This document shows, piece after piece, positions 15,441-23,372 of a stretch of 33,046 nucleotides of DNA. The stretch is from CALAED01 sp937891035 (GTDB taxonomy: Bacteria > Actinomycetota > Actinomycetes > Streptosporangiales > Streptosporangiaceae). Position 1 is the first letter of the stretch. Each line of letters begins with the position of its first letter. The translations under genes and the position numbers were made by a program. Below the pieces are notes generated by a model. It did no database searches. It was not told where the DNA came from and saw only the letters and a list, made by a program, of their open reading frames with translations. The DNA lies in assembly GCA_035642125.1 (NCBI GenBank), contig DASQSZ010000267.1, positions 1-33,046 of the forward strand, in the 5' to 3' direction.

Positions 15441-16736
15441 ATGAGGTTCATCAAAGCGGCGGCCGCCGCGGCCGCCGTCATCGTCGCCGCGGGCTGTGGT
15501 GGCGGCGACAGCGGTGCCGACGATCAAACCGCGCCGTCCAAGGCCGCCGATCCGGCCAAGCTCGTCGTCTGGCAGATGGGCGGCGGCAGCCCAGAGCAGA
15601 CGAAATTCCTCGACTCCGTCGAGGCCCAGTTCCGGCAGCGCCACCCGAATACGGACGTACAGATCAAGTACGTGCCGTGGCCGCAGGTCGCGACGACCTT
15701 CCAGAAGGCGCTCGCAGGTGGCGACGCCCCGGACGTCACCGAAATCGGCAACACCGACGTTCAGTCGTACATCGAGCAGGGCGCGCTGGCCGACATCACC
15801 GGCAAGGTCCGTGGCTGGGCCGAGGGCGCGACCCTGAGCAAGGGCGCGCTCGCCAACGACCAGGCGGACGGCAAGATCTACGCCGTGCCGTGGTACGGCG
15901 GGGTCCGCGCGATCTGGTACCGCAAGGACTGGTTCACCGAGCTCGGCATCCAGCCGCCCCAGAACTGGGCCGAGCTCGTCGCCGCCGCCAAGAAGATCCA
16001 GGACGCCAAGGGCGTACCCGGCATCGCCGCCCCCAGCGACTTCACCAACGGGATCCTCAGCTTCGTCTGGGCCAACGGCGGCGACATCGCCACCAAGCAG
16101 GGCGACCAGTGGATCGGCCGGCTGGGCCAGCCGCAGGCCAAAGAGGCGATCGAGTTCTACACCGGCCTGATCACCAAGGAGAAGGTCGCGCCGGAAAAGT
16201 ACGTCGGCAAGAACGAACTGCAGGGCCCGCAGCAGGACTTCGCCCTCGGCAAGGTCGGGATGTACATCGACGGCAGCTGGGCACTCCCCCAACTCGAGAA
16301 GATCAGCAAGAAGAACAAAGAAAAGTGGGGCACCTTCCCCATCCCGGGCAAGATGGGCGGCACCGCTCCGGTCTTCTCCGGCGGTTCGGACCTGGCGGTG
16401 TGGGCCAAGAGCCGGCATCAGGACGTGGCGTTCGACTACATCACGGCCCTGAACAGCAAGACCAATGCGCAGACCTTCGCCGACACGCTGAAGTTCCTGC
16501 CGCAGTTCACCGACGTCTTGCAGGGCGACAAGTACAAGAACGACCCGTTGATGGCCGCTTTCGCCACCGCGGCGGCCGGCGGGGTGAAGTTCACGCCGAC
16601 CAGTACGGGGTGGGCGGACTACGAGGCCGCGAAGAAGGTCATCCCGAACGCCGTCAAGGACATCGTCCAGGGCAAGTCCGTCGACGAGGAGCTGAAGAAG
16701 GCCGACGACCAGGCCAACACGCTCCTCAATCCGTGA
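15441..16736 (+). CDS. Sugar ABC transporter solute-binding lipoprotein
   Basis: This 431-residue family 1 extracellular binding protein captures an oligosaccharide for the two permeases that follow. The N terminus is a lipoprotein signal (MRFIKAAAAAAAVIVAAGC) with lipobox AAGC and Cys19, then a Gly/Asp/Ser-rich tether. Typical features are LVVWQMGGGS near the mature start, FQKALAGGDAPDVTEIGNT, and YAVPWYGGVRAIWYRKDWF, with aromatic residues that stack on sugars. The ATG at 15441 has GGGAG at 7 nt; the frame stays open upstream to 15216 without signal-peptide features. Its 278-bp leader contains the ROK operator. It resembles chitobiose/cellobiose-type binding proteins of actinomycetes. The NagZ-like enzyme downstream suggests an N-acetylglucosamine-containing ligand, which is an inference. 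Confidence 0.93.
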   Translation: MRFIKAAAAAAAVIVAAGCGGGDSGADDQTAPSKAADPAKLVVWQMGGGSPEQTKFLDSVEAQFRQRHPNTDVQIKYVPWPQVATTFQKALAGGDAPDVTEIGNTDVQSYIEQGALADITGKVRGWAEGATLSKGALANDQADGKIYAVPWYGGVRAIWYRKDWFTELGIQPPQNWAELVAAAKKIQDAKGVPGIAAPSDFTNGILSFVWANGGDIATKQGDQWIGRLGQPQAKEAIEFYTGLITKEKVAPEKYVGKNELQGPQQDFALGKVGMYIDGSWALPQLEKISKKNKEKWGTFPIPGKMGGTAPVFSGGSDLAVWAKSRHQDVAFDYITALNSKTNAQTFADTLKFLPQFTDVLQGDKYKNDPLMAAFATAAAGGVKFTPTSTGWADYEAAKKVIPNAVKDIVQGKSVDEELKKADDQANTLLNP

Positions 16737-16771
16737 CAACCGAAACATCCGGTAGATCGGGCCTACCCCGA

Positions 16772-16798
16772 AGACCTCCGAGACCTGAGAGACCTGAG
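16772..16798 (+). repeat. 9-bp tandem repeat in the SBP-permease gap
   Basis: AGACCTCCG, AGACCTGAG, AGACCTGAG in tandem, followed by AGGTC, which can pair with GACCT. The 76-nt gap also holds GGTAG/CTACC arms (16751-16767). Hairpins after binding-protein genes often stabilise the upstream mRNA; here that is only a suggestion. Confidence 0.5.
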
Positions 16799-16812
16799 AG
16801 GTCGAGCTGACC

Positions 16813-17790
16813 ATGGTCGACACCGCCACCGCGGTGCGGCGGCCGCCGGGCCGGACGTCCTCCGGCCCGGCGCGTCCGCACCGACGACGCCGGCGCCGCC
16901 TGGGGCCGTACCTGCTGATCCTGCCAACGCTTGTCGTCATCGGGCTGCTGCTGTTCTGGCCGATGATCCAGATCGGCGTCATGTCGCGCCAGAAGGTCGG
17001 CAACCGACAACTCGCCGGCGAGCCGGCCGAGTCCGTGGGCACAGAGAACTTCCGCCAGATCTTCGGCGATCCGCTGTTCTGGCAGAGCCTGCGGCACACG
17101 GTGTACTTCGCGGCTGTCGCGGTCACCCTGACCCTCTTCGTGGGCACGCTGGTGGGGCTCCTCCTCAATCGGCTCGGCAGACGGATGTCCACGTTCGTGG
17201 CGGGTGGCGTCATGATCGCATGGGCGACCCCTCCGATCACGGCGGCGATCATCTTCACGTGGCTCTTCGGTAGCACGGGCGGCGTCGTCAATTGGTTCCT
17301 CGATTCGCTGCCCGATTGGTTGGTCGGCGGCAATTGGACGGATTTCAACTGGTTTCATCGGCCGCTGACCACCTACACGGTGCTGACCATCTGTGTGGTG
17401 TGGCAGTCGTTTCCGTTCATCGCCGTCTCCGTGCTGGCCGGGCTGAAAAGCGTGCCGGGCGAGCTGTACGAGGCGGCCAGGGTGGACGGCGCCGGGGCGT
17501 GGCGGACGTTCTGGGCCATCACGGTGCCGCTGCTCCGGCCCATCTTCATGGTCCTCATCGTGTTGTCGATCATCTGGGACTTCAAAGTCTTCACCCAGTT
17601 GTTCGTCATGTCCGGGCTGGCCAATAGAGATGCCTTCAACCTCTCCCTGTACGCCTATTCCGAGGCGTTCGGACGGCTCAACCCCAGCCTCGGGCTCGGC
17701 TCCGCGGTCGCCGCGGTGCTCACACTGGTCCTGCTCTTCGTCACCGCCGCGTACGTGCGCGTCATGGTCCGGCAAGGAGAAACCCGGTGA
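16813..17790 (+). CDS. Sugar ABC transporter permease (MalF type)
   Basis: This 325-residue integral membrane protein forms half of the sugar import channel. After an Arg-rich cytoplasmic N terminus (RPHRRRRRRLG) come about six membrane helices, the first being YLLILPTLVVIGLLLFWP. The EAA loop that docks to the ATPase is YEAARVDGAGAWRTFWAITVPLLRP, near residues 218-242. The ATG at 16813 is preceded by GAGAGGTCGAG. The gene overlaps the next permease by 4 bases (GTGA), a sign of translational coupling. It belongs to the operon headed by the binding protein. No ATP-binding subunit is encoded nearby, as is common for Streptomyces-type carbohydrate importers that share MsiK. Confidence 0.94.
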   Translation: MVDTATAVRRPPGRTSSGPARPHRRRRRRLGPYLLILPTLVVIGLLLFWPMIQIGVMSRQKVGNRQLAGEPAESVGTENFRQIFGDPLFWQSLRHTVYFAAVAVTLTLFVGTLVGLLLNRLGRRMSTFVAGGVMIAWATPPITAAIIFTWLFGSTGGVVNWFLDSLPDWLVGGNWTDFNWFHRPLTTYTVLTICVVWQSFPFIAVSVLAGLKSVPGELYEAARVDGAGAWRTFWAITVPLLRPIFMVLIVLSIIWDFKVFTQLFVMSGLANRDAFNLSLYAYSEAFGRLNPSLGLGSAVAAVLTLVLLFVTAAYVRVMVRQGETR

Positions 17791-18638
17791 GGAGCGGCAT
17801 GAACAGGTCCAAGCGACGCGCCGCCGTCAACGCCGCAGGCGTGCTCGTCTTCGCGGTCTCGGTCTTCCCCGTCTTCTGGATGGTCTCGACCGCGTTCAAG
17901 CCGAACGACGAGATCTTCGCCTCGACGCCCCGCCCGCTGCCGGGGCACGCGACGTTCCAGCATTTCGATTTCGTCCTCAACGGCGGAGTCGCCGGGGTCG
18001 GCTTTTTCACCTATCTCCGCAACAGCGTCGTCGTGGCGCTCGCCACGGTGGTGGTCTCCGGGCTGTTGGCGCTGCTGGCGGCGACGGCCGTGGCGAGATT
18101 CCGATTCCGCTTCCGAACCGTCTTCCTCGTCATGCTGCTCACCGTCCAGATGGTGCCGGCCGAGGCCCTCGTCATCCCGCTGTTCCTCGACCTCAAGCGG
18201 GCCGATCTGCTCAACAGCCTGCCGGGCCTGACGGTCGTCTACATCGGTTTCGCACTGCCGTTTTCGATCTGGATGCTGCGCGGCTTCGTGGCGGCGGTGC
18301 CCAAAGAGCTGGAGGAGGCCGCCTGGATCGACGGTGCCGGCCCGGTGCGGACCTTTCTCAAGGTGCTGCTGCCGTTGGTTGCGCCGGGCCTGGTGGCGAC
18401 GAGCATCTTCTCCTTCATCACCGCCTGGAACGAGTTCATCTTCGCCTACACGTTCCTCGGCGACCAGGACAAATACACCTTGCCGATCATGCTCCAGTAC
18501 TTCTTTGGCCGTACCGGCAACGACTGGGGACCGATCATGGCCGCGTCCACGCTGCTGACGCTGCCTGTCATCGCGTTCTTCCTCCTTGTCCAGCGGCGCA
18601 TGGTCGCCGGTCTCACCGCCGGCGCGGTCAAGGGATGA
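17787..18638 (+). CDS. Sugar ABC transporter permease (MalG type)
   Basis: This 283-residue protein is the second channel subunit. It has six predicted helices, starting with AGVLVFAVSVFPVFWMVSTAFK, the characteristic first helix with the STAFKPNDEIF motif. The EAA loop is LEEAAWIDGAGPVRTFLKVLLPL. A periplasm-facing NSLPGLTVVYIGFALPFSIWM segment is typical of MalG-like subunits. I list the GTG at 17787, which overlaps the preceding stop; an ATG at 17799 with GAGGAG upstream is an equally good start and would shorten it by four residues. It completes the permease pair. The GH3 gene on the same strand follows after 312 bp and may be a separate unit. Confidence 0.94.
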   Translation: MRSGMNRSKRRAAVNAAGVLVFAVSVFPVFWMVSTAFKPNDEIFASTPRPLPGHATFQHFDFVLNGGVAGVGFFTYLRNSVVVALATVVVSGLLALLAATAVARFRFRFRTVFLVMLLTVQMVPAEALVIPLFLDLKRADLLNSLPGLTVVYIGFALPFSIWMLRGFVAAVPKELEEAAWIDGAGPVRTFLKVLLPLVAPGLVATSIFSFITAWNEFIFAYTFLGDQDKYTLPIMLQYFFGRTGNDWGPIMAASTLLTLPVIAFFLLVQRRMVAGLTAGAVKG

Positions 18639-18950
18639 GCCCACCGCCGGACCCCTCCGGGAGCGCACCGGCAGGCACAGGAAGGCAGGCACACATGAGC
18701 GAGCGCGAGACACGCCGCGCGATCGGACCGCATTTCGCCGGCCCATCGCTCCCGACCAACCCACCCCGCCGACCGCCGCGGCCTGCCCCGACCGACCTCA
18801 CGGGGCGCGCGCGGATCGACACAACGAGCACCGGCGACCAAATGAACACCGCGAGCGGGCGAGCGAAGCTCGCTCCGCGATCAAGGCGACTGAGCATGCG
18901 ACGAGGGAAGGGCGCGCGAAAAGCGGGCCGAGCGCGGAACGGAGGGCACA
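18639..18950. other. 312-bp gap between permease and GH3 genes
   Basis: I see no convincing gene. Frames through it are Arg/Pro/Thr-rich, without a family or a ribosome-binding site. Small inverted repeats are present: CCGGA-CCCC-TCCGG at 18647-18660, just after the permease stop (possible terminator), and GAGCGA-AGC-TCGCTC at 18861-18875. The end carries the GH3 Shine-Dalgarno. Confidence 0.5.
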
Positions 18951-20420
18951 GTGAGTGACGTGTACATCCGGCGGCTGGCCAGAGGGACGCTGCTGCCGCC
19001 CTTTGCCGGGCCGCGACCGCCGCGGTGGCTGCTGGACGAGCTCGACAACGGCCTGGCCGGGGTCACGTTGTTCGCGATCAACGGCAACGTGGCGGGCGCC
19101 GGCGAACTCGCCCGTCTCACCGCGCTGCTGCGCCGCTGCGCCCGGCCCGATGAACCGATCATCGCGATCGACGAAGAGGGCGGGGACGTCACCCGGCTGT
19201 GGCATCGCACCGGCAGTGCCTATCCCGGCAACGCGGCCCTGGGGGCGGTCGACGACCCCGACCTCACCCGCCGGGTCTATCGGTCCTTGGGCGCGGAGCT
19301 GGCCGATGTCGGCGTCAACGTCGACTTCGCGCCGGCGGTCGACATCAATACGGCGGACGACAATCCGATCATCGGCACCCGGGCGTTCGGCTCGGACGCC
19401 GACCTGGTGGCCAGGCACGCGGCAGCGGCCGTCACCGGGTTGCAAAGCGCCGGGGTGGCCGCCAGCGCCAAGCACTTTCCCGGGCACGGCGCCACCCGCG
19501 ACGACTCCCACCTGGGAATCCCGGTCGTGGACGCCGACCTCCCGCTGCTGGAGCAAAGGGAGTTGGTGCCGTTCCGCGCCGCGATCGACGCGGGATGTCA
19601 GGCGGTGATGACCGGGCACCTCAGCCTGCCCGCGATCACCGGGGCCGAGCCGGCCACGCTGTCCCACGCCGCCATCACCGGGTTGCTTCGCCGGCACCTC
19701 GGCTATCAGGGCGTCATCGTGACCGACGCGCTGGACATGGGCGGCGCGAGCGGGGAGATCGGGATTCCGGAGGCAGCCGTACGCGCCCTGCTGGCCGGCG
19801 CCGACCTGCTGTGTCTCGGTTCGAAGGAGTACGAGACCAGCGTCCGCGCCATCCTCGACGCGATCTGCGCCGCCGTCCGTACGAAACGGCTGCCGGGCGA
19901 GCGGCTCGAAGAATGCGCCGAGCGGACCGACAAACTCCGGCGGTGGCTGGCCGGTCGGCCGGCGCGGGCGGAACATGTCGACGAGGCCGTCGGGCTCGAG
20001 GCGGCCAAGCGGGCGGTACGGCTCGTCGGCACACCGCCGGCGATGCGATCAGCGCTGGTGGTCGAGTTCTACGCGCCGGGGAACGCCGCGGTCGGCCCCG
20101 TCCCCTGGGGCCTCGGGGCGTGGGCGAAGGACATGGTCAAGGTGAACGGTGACGGCGTCGATGCCTCCGATGTGCTGAAACGCGCCGCCGGTCGTCCCCT
20201 GGTCATCGTGGTGCGCGACGCGCATCGGCACCCCGCCCAGCGCGCGCTCACCTCGACGCTGCTGGTACGACGCCCGGACGCCGTCGTGGTCGAGATGGGA
20301 TTGCCGATCTGGCGGCCGGCGTGCGCCGCGTACGTGGCCACGTATGGGGCGACCCAGGTCACCGCCCAGGCCGCGGCCGAGCTGCTGAGCCTCGGCGCGG
20401 CCGCGGCTCCGCCTGCGTGA
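18951..20420 (+). CDS. GH3 beta-N-acetylhexosaminidase (NagZ-like)
   Basis: Family 3 glycoside hydrolases of the NagZ clade release N-acetylglucosamine from chitooligosaccharides or muropeptides. The 489-residue product carries the clade signature KHFPGHGATRDDSH (Lys174-His175; the Asp185/His187 pair supplies the unusual acid/base), the nucleophile Asp259 in VIVTDALDMGG, and AIDEEGGDVTRL near residues 73-84. The TIM barrel ends near 340; a C-terminal domain of about 150 residues follows, so it is longer than single-domain NagZ. There is no signal peptide, so it acts on imported substrate in the cytoplasm. The GTG at 18951 has GGAGG at 5 nt. Its place behind the ABC importer suggests that the importer takes up an N-acetylglucosamine oligosaccharide which this enzyme cleaves. 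A cell-wall recycling role is the alternative. Confidence 0.9.
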   Translation: MSDVYIRRLARGTLLPPFAGPRPPRWLLDELDNGLAGVTLFAINGNVAGAGELARLTALLRRCARPDEPIIAIDEEGGDVTRLWHRTGSAYPGNAALGAVDDPDLTRRVYRSLGAELADVGVNVDFAPAVDINTADDNPIIGTRAFGSDADLVARHAAAAVTGLQSAGVAASAKHFPGHGATRDDSHLGIPVVDADLPLLEQRELVPFRAAIDAGCQAVMTGHLSLPAITGAEPATLSHAAITGLLRRHLGYQGVIVTDALDMGGASGEIGIPEAAVRALLAGADLLCLGSKEYETSVRAILDAICAAVRTKRLPGERLEECAERTDKLRRWLAGRPARAEHVDEAVGLEAAKRAVRLVGTPPAMRSALVVEFYAPGNAAVGPVPWGLGAWAKDMVKVNGDGVDASDVLKRAAGRPLVIVVRDAHRHPAQRALTSTLLVRRPDAVVVEMGLPIWRPACAAYVATYGATQVTAQAAAELLSLGAAAAPPA

Positions 20421-20476
20421 GCGGGCCGGGGCCCGTCCAGGATGTCGGGTTCTGCGCATTGCCGACCAAGACACGA

Positions 20477-20482
20477 GATAAT
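20477..20482 (+). promoter_or_regulatory. -10 element for a leaderless Rrf2 mRNA
   Basis: GATAAT ends exactly 7 nt before the ATG at 20490, and no Shine-Dalgarno is present. The following ATAATCATTCTTAT has ATAA/TTAT arms overlapping the probable start point and could be the autoregulatory site of the Rrf2 protein. Confidence 0.5.
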
Positions 20483-20489
20483 CATTCTT

Positions 20490-20954
20490 ATGCGATTGTC
20501 CGCGCGGGTCGACTATGCGCTTCGTGCCGCCGCCGAGCTTGCCGTGGCCGGTAACCACCCGGTTACGGCGGTGCAGCTCGCCGAAGCTCAGGGGATTCCG
20601 CCGAAATTCCTGGAAAACATCCTTGGCCAGCTGCGCCGATCCGGCCTCATCCGCAGCCAGCGTGGGCCCGACGGAGGATACTGGCTGGCCAGACCGGCCG
20701 ACCGGATCTCCCTGGCGGACATCATCCGGGCGATCGACGGCCCGCTGGTCGGCGTGCGCGGCGAACGCCCCGAGCACGTGGGCTACAGCGGCGCGGCGCA
20801 TTCGCTGCAAGAGGTGTGGATCGCGTTGCGCGCCAGCGAACGGGCCATCCTGGAGCAGGTCTCCCTCGCCCACATCGCGGCCGGTGAGCTGCCGGCGGCG
20901 GTGCGCAAGCTCACCGAGAACCCGGCCGCCTGGCAGTCCCCGGCGCTCAGCTAG
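20490..20954 (+). CDS. Rrf2 family transcriptional regulator lacking cysteines
   Basis: The 154-residue product is an Rrf2-type winged helix protein. It opens with MRLSARVDYALRAAAELA, then PVTAVQLAEAQGIPPKFLENILGQLRRSGLIRSQRGPDGGYWLARPADRISLADIIRAIDGP. This is a textbook Rrf2 core with recognition helix and wing. IscR and NsrR bind Fe-S clusters through three cysteines after this core. This protein has no cysteine at all, so it cannot be a cluster sensor and may resemble CymR-type members that use protein partners or another signal. The ATG at 20490 is chosen because the family starts with this MRLS segment. It sits 34 bp upstream of the Nei2-like gene. Its targets are unknown; autoregulation is likely. 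Confidence 0.9.
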   Translation: MRLSARVDYALRAAAELAVAGNHPVTAVQLAEAQGIPPKFLENILGQLRRSGLIRSQRGPDGGYWLARPADRISLADIIRAIDGPLVGVRGERPEHVGYSGAAHSLQEVWIALRASERAILEQVSLAHIAAGELPAAVRKLTENPAAWQSPALS

Positions 20955-20975
20955 CCGCCCGCCCCTCCTCGTCCC

Positions 20976-20981
20976 TATTAA
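20976..20981 (+). promoter_or_regulatory. -10 element for a leaderless nei2-like mRNA
   Basis: TATTAA ends 7 nt before the GTG at 20989, inside the 34-bp gap after the Rrf2 gene. No Shine-Dalgarno is visible. No good -35 was found. Confidence 0.4.
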
Positions 20982-20988
20982 TCCGGCT

Positions 20989-21774
20989 GTGCCCGAAGGC
21001 GATGTCGTCTGGTACACCGCCCGGCGTCTGCATGAGGCCCTCGCCGGGCGGGAGCTCACGCTGAGCGATTTCCGGGTGCCGCGCTTTGCCACGACCGACC
21101 TGCGTGGCCGGACGGTGGACGGCGTCGCGTCGCGTGGCAAGCACCTGCTGACGCGGGTCGCCGGCGACATCACCGTGCACACTCACCTCAAGATGGACGG
21201 TGCGTGGCGGATCCGCCGGGCCGGCGCTCCCCCGCGCGACCATCGGGTCCGGCTGGTCCTCGCCAATGCCGAATGGCAGGCCATCGGGTATTCGCTGGGC
21301 ATCGTCGAGGTGCTGCGTACCTCAAGGGAGGACCGGGCGGTCGGCCATCTGGGACCAGACCTGCTGGGTTCGGACTGGGATCCGGCTGCGGCCGTACGGC
21401 GGCTGCGCGAGCAACCCGAGCGGACCATCGGCGAGGCGCTGCTCGACCAGACCCGGCTCGCCGGCATCGGCACGGTGTACCGGGCGGAGGTGCTGTTCCT
21501 GCGCGGCCTGCATCCGTGGACGAAGGTGGCCGCCGCCGCCGACCTGACCGCCCTCGTCGAGTTGGCCCGCCGCCTGCTCGAAGCGAACAAGGACGGTTAT
21601 GGTCACGTGACCACCGGCGATCGCCGGCCCGGCCGCGAGCGCTATGTCTACGGGCGGGCCGGTCGGCCCTGCCGCCGCTGCGGAACAGGGGTCGTACGCG
21701 GTGTCCAAGGCCCAGACCCGTACGAGCGGATCATCTTCTGGTGTCCGGCCTGCCAGCCCGGGCCGTTAACGTAG
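20989..21774 (+). CDS. Fpg/Nei family DNA glycosylase (Nei2-like)
   Basis: This is a base-excision repair glycosylase/AP lyase that removes oxidised bases. The mature protein needs a free N-terminal proline, and here the frame starts V/M-PEGDVVWYTARRL, giving catalytic Pro2 and Glu3. That fixes the GTG at 20989 as the start. The H2TH domain lies at about 120-190, with GEALLDQTRLAGIGTVYRAEVLFLRGLHPW. The C-terminal zinc finger has Cys228, Cys231, Cys252 and Cys255 around the DNA-binding beta hairpin. The 261 residues are normal. The PEGDxVW start and short insert pattern are closer to mycobacterial Nei2 than to Fpg. It is followed by rimO after 5 nt. In Streptomyces a similar gene lies beside lhr, as I recall; here a sugar module separates them. 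Confidence 0.92.
   Translation: MPEGDVVWYTARRLHEALAGRELTLSDFRVPRFATTDLRGRTVDGVASRGKHLLTRVAGDITVHTHLKMDGAWRIRRAGAPPRDHRVRLVLANAEWQAIGYSLGIVEVLRTSREDRAVGHLGPDLLGSDWDPAAAVRRLREQPERTIGEALLDQTRLAGIGTVYRAEVLFLRGLHPWTKVAAAADLTALVELARRLLEANKDGYGHVTTGDRRPGRERYVYGRAGRPCRRCGTGVVRGVQGPDPYERIIFWCPACQPGPLT
21767..21772 (+). promoter_or_regulatory. -10 element for a leaderless rimO mRNA
   Basis: TAACGT overlaps the last codons of the glycosylase gene and ends 7 nt before the rimO ATG at 21780. No Shine-Dalgarno fits. Internal transcription of rimO from here is therefore likely despite the 5-nt gap. Confidence 0.5.
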
Positions 21775-21779
21775 GGTCC

Positions 21780-23345
21780 ATGTCGTCCTCTTCCCGTACG
21801 GTGTCCCTGGTCACGCTCGGTTGCGCGCGCAATGAGGTCGACTCAGAGGAGCTGGCAGCCCGGTTGGAACGCGCCGGGTGGACGCTCCGCGACGACGAGG
21901 ACGGCGCCGCGGTCGTGATCGTCAACACCTGCGGGTTCATCGACGCGGCGAAAAAGGACTCCATCGACACACTGCTGGCGGCACAGGACTCCGGGGCCAA
22001 GGTGGTCGCCGCCGGCTGCCTCGCGGAGCGTTACGGCGAAGAGCTGGCCGCCGCGCTGCCCGAGGCCGACGCGGTGCTGAGCTTTGACGACTACACCGAG
22101 ATCGGGCAACGGCTCGATGATGTGCTCGCGGGCCGCCGCCACGCCGCGCACCGCCCACGCGACCGCCGCACGCTGCTGCCGATCGCCCCGGTCGACCGCG
22201 CCGGCGTCGCCCTGCCCGTCCCCGGCCACGGACCGGGTTCCGGGCGCCGTCCCGGATCCGGCGCGCACGCCCGCGGCGCCAGCGCCAACGTCAACGCCGG
22301 TACCGGTGCTGATATCGGTGCCGCCGCCTTCATCGCCAACGACGACGATGTGGCCGTGCCCGCGCCGCCCACCGGCCCGCGGGTGCTCAGGCGGCGGCTG
22401 GGCGGCGGGCCGATGGCGCCGCTGAAGCTGGCCTCAGGCTGCGACCGGCGCTGCACGTTCTGCGCGATTCCGGCCTTCCGCGGCGCGTACGTCTCGCGTC
22501 CGGCCGCCGACATCATCGAGGAGGCCCGCTGGCTCGCCGGGCACGGCGTACGCGAGCTGGTCCTGGTCAGCGAGAACTCCACCTCCTACGGCAAGGACCT
22601 CGGCGATCTGCGGGCGCTCGAGGCGCTGCTGCCCGCGCTGGCCGCCGTCGACGGGGTGGACCGGGTGAGGGTCAGCTACCTGCAGCCCGCCGAGCTGCGG
22701 CCCGCACTGATCGACGTGCTCTGCTCGACCGCCGGCGTAACGCCGTACTTCGACCTGTCCTTCCAGCACGCGAGCGGCCCGGTGCTACGCCGGATGCGCC
22801 GATTCGGCGACCGGGAGCGGTTCCTCGGACTGCTGGCCCTGATCCGTGCCCAGGCACCGGACGCCGGCGTCCGGTCGAACTTCATCGTCGGTTTCCCCGG
22901 TGAGTCCGAGGCCGACCTGGCCGAGCTGACCGAGTTCCTGTCCGCCGCTCGCCTCGACGCCGTCGGTGTGTTCGGATATTCCGACGAGGAGGGCACGGAG
23001 GCCGCCCGGCTCGATGGCAAGCTTGATCAAGTCGAGATAGCCCGGCGCGTCGCGGAGGTGAGCGCACTGGCCGAAGAGCTCACGGCACAACGCGCCGAAG
23101 AACGCGTCGGCGGGATTGTCGAGGTACTGATCGAAGACTATGCCGCTGACCGGGATGGCCACGAAGGCCGGGCCGCCCATCAGGCCCCAGAGGTCGACGG
23201 CACGGTCTTGGTCCTCGGGGCCGACCACGCGGACGGCGGTCCCGCAGGCGGCGGACTCGCCATCGGCGATCTCGTCCGCGCGCGCGTCGTGGCGAGCGAG
23301 GGCGTCGACCTCATCGCCACCCCTGCCGGGGAGCGGCTGTCATGA
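21780..23345 (+). CDS. rimO: Ribosomal protein uS12 methylthiotransferase RimO
   Basis: RimO is a radical-SAM enzyme that adds a methylthio group to a conserved aspartate of ribosomal protein S12. The 521-residue product has the N-terminal cluster cysteines in LGCARNEVDSE (Cys15), NTCGFI (Cys51) and AGCLAERY (Cys80). The radical-SAM triad is CDRRCTFC (Cys221, Cys225, Cys228), followed by GVRSNFIVGFPGE and FGYSDEEGT. A C-terminal TRAM RNA-binding region ends near residue 521. GCARN and the SDEEGT region point to RimO rather than MiaB. The linker between the two cluster domains (about residues 125-205) is long and Gly/Ala/Pro-rich; actinobacterial RimO proteins tend to have such linkers. pgsA follows after 27 nt. 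Confidence 0.93.
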   Translation: MSSSSRTVSLVTLGCARNEVDSEELAARLERAGWTLRDDEDGAAVVIVNTCGFIDAAKKDSIDTLLAAQDSGAKVVAAGCLAERYGEELAAALPEADAVLSFDDYTEIGQRLDDVLAGRRHAAHRPRDRRTLLPIAPVDRAGVALPVPGHGPGSGRRPGSGAHARGASANVNAGTGADIGAAAFIANDDDVAVPAPPTGPRVLRRRLGGGPMAPLKLASGCDRRCTFCAIPAFRGAYVSRPAADIIEEARWLAGHGVRELVLVSENSTSYGKDLGDLRALEALLPALAAVDGVDRVRVSYLQPAELRPALIDVLCSTAGVTPYFDLSFQHASGPVLRRMRRFGDRERFLGLLALIRAQAPDAGVRSNFIVGFPGESEADLAELTEFLSAARLDAVGVFGYSDEEGTEAARLDGKLDQVEIARRVAEVSALAEELTAQRAEERVGGIVEVLIEDYAADRDGHEGRAAHQAPEVDGTVLVLGADHADGGPAGGGLAIGDLVRARVVASEGVDLIATPAGERLS

Positions 23346-23372
23346 GTCGCGAACGAGAAGGGTGAGCGAGCC

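Noticed and set aside
15219..17348. Minus-strand open frame opposite the sugar-binding protein and permease genes
   Set aside because: It spans two well-supported genes and their gap and shows no protein family; it is a shadow of their G/C-rich codons.
18639..18950. Small protein between permease and GH3 genes
   Set aside because: The frames are Pro/Arg/Thr-rich, lack ribosome-binding sites and read through into neighbouring genes' other frames.
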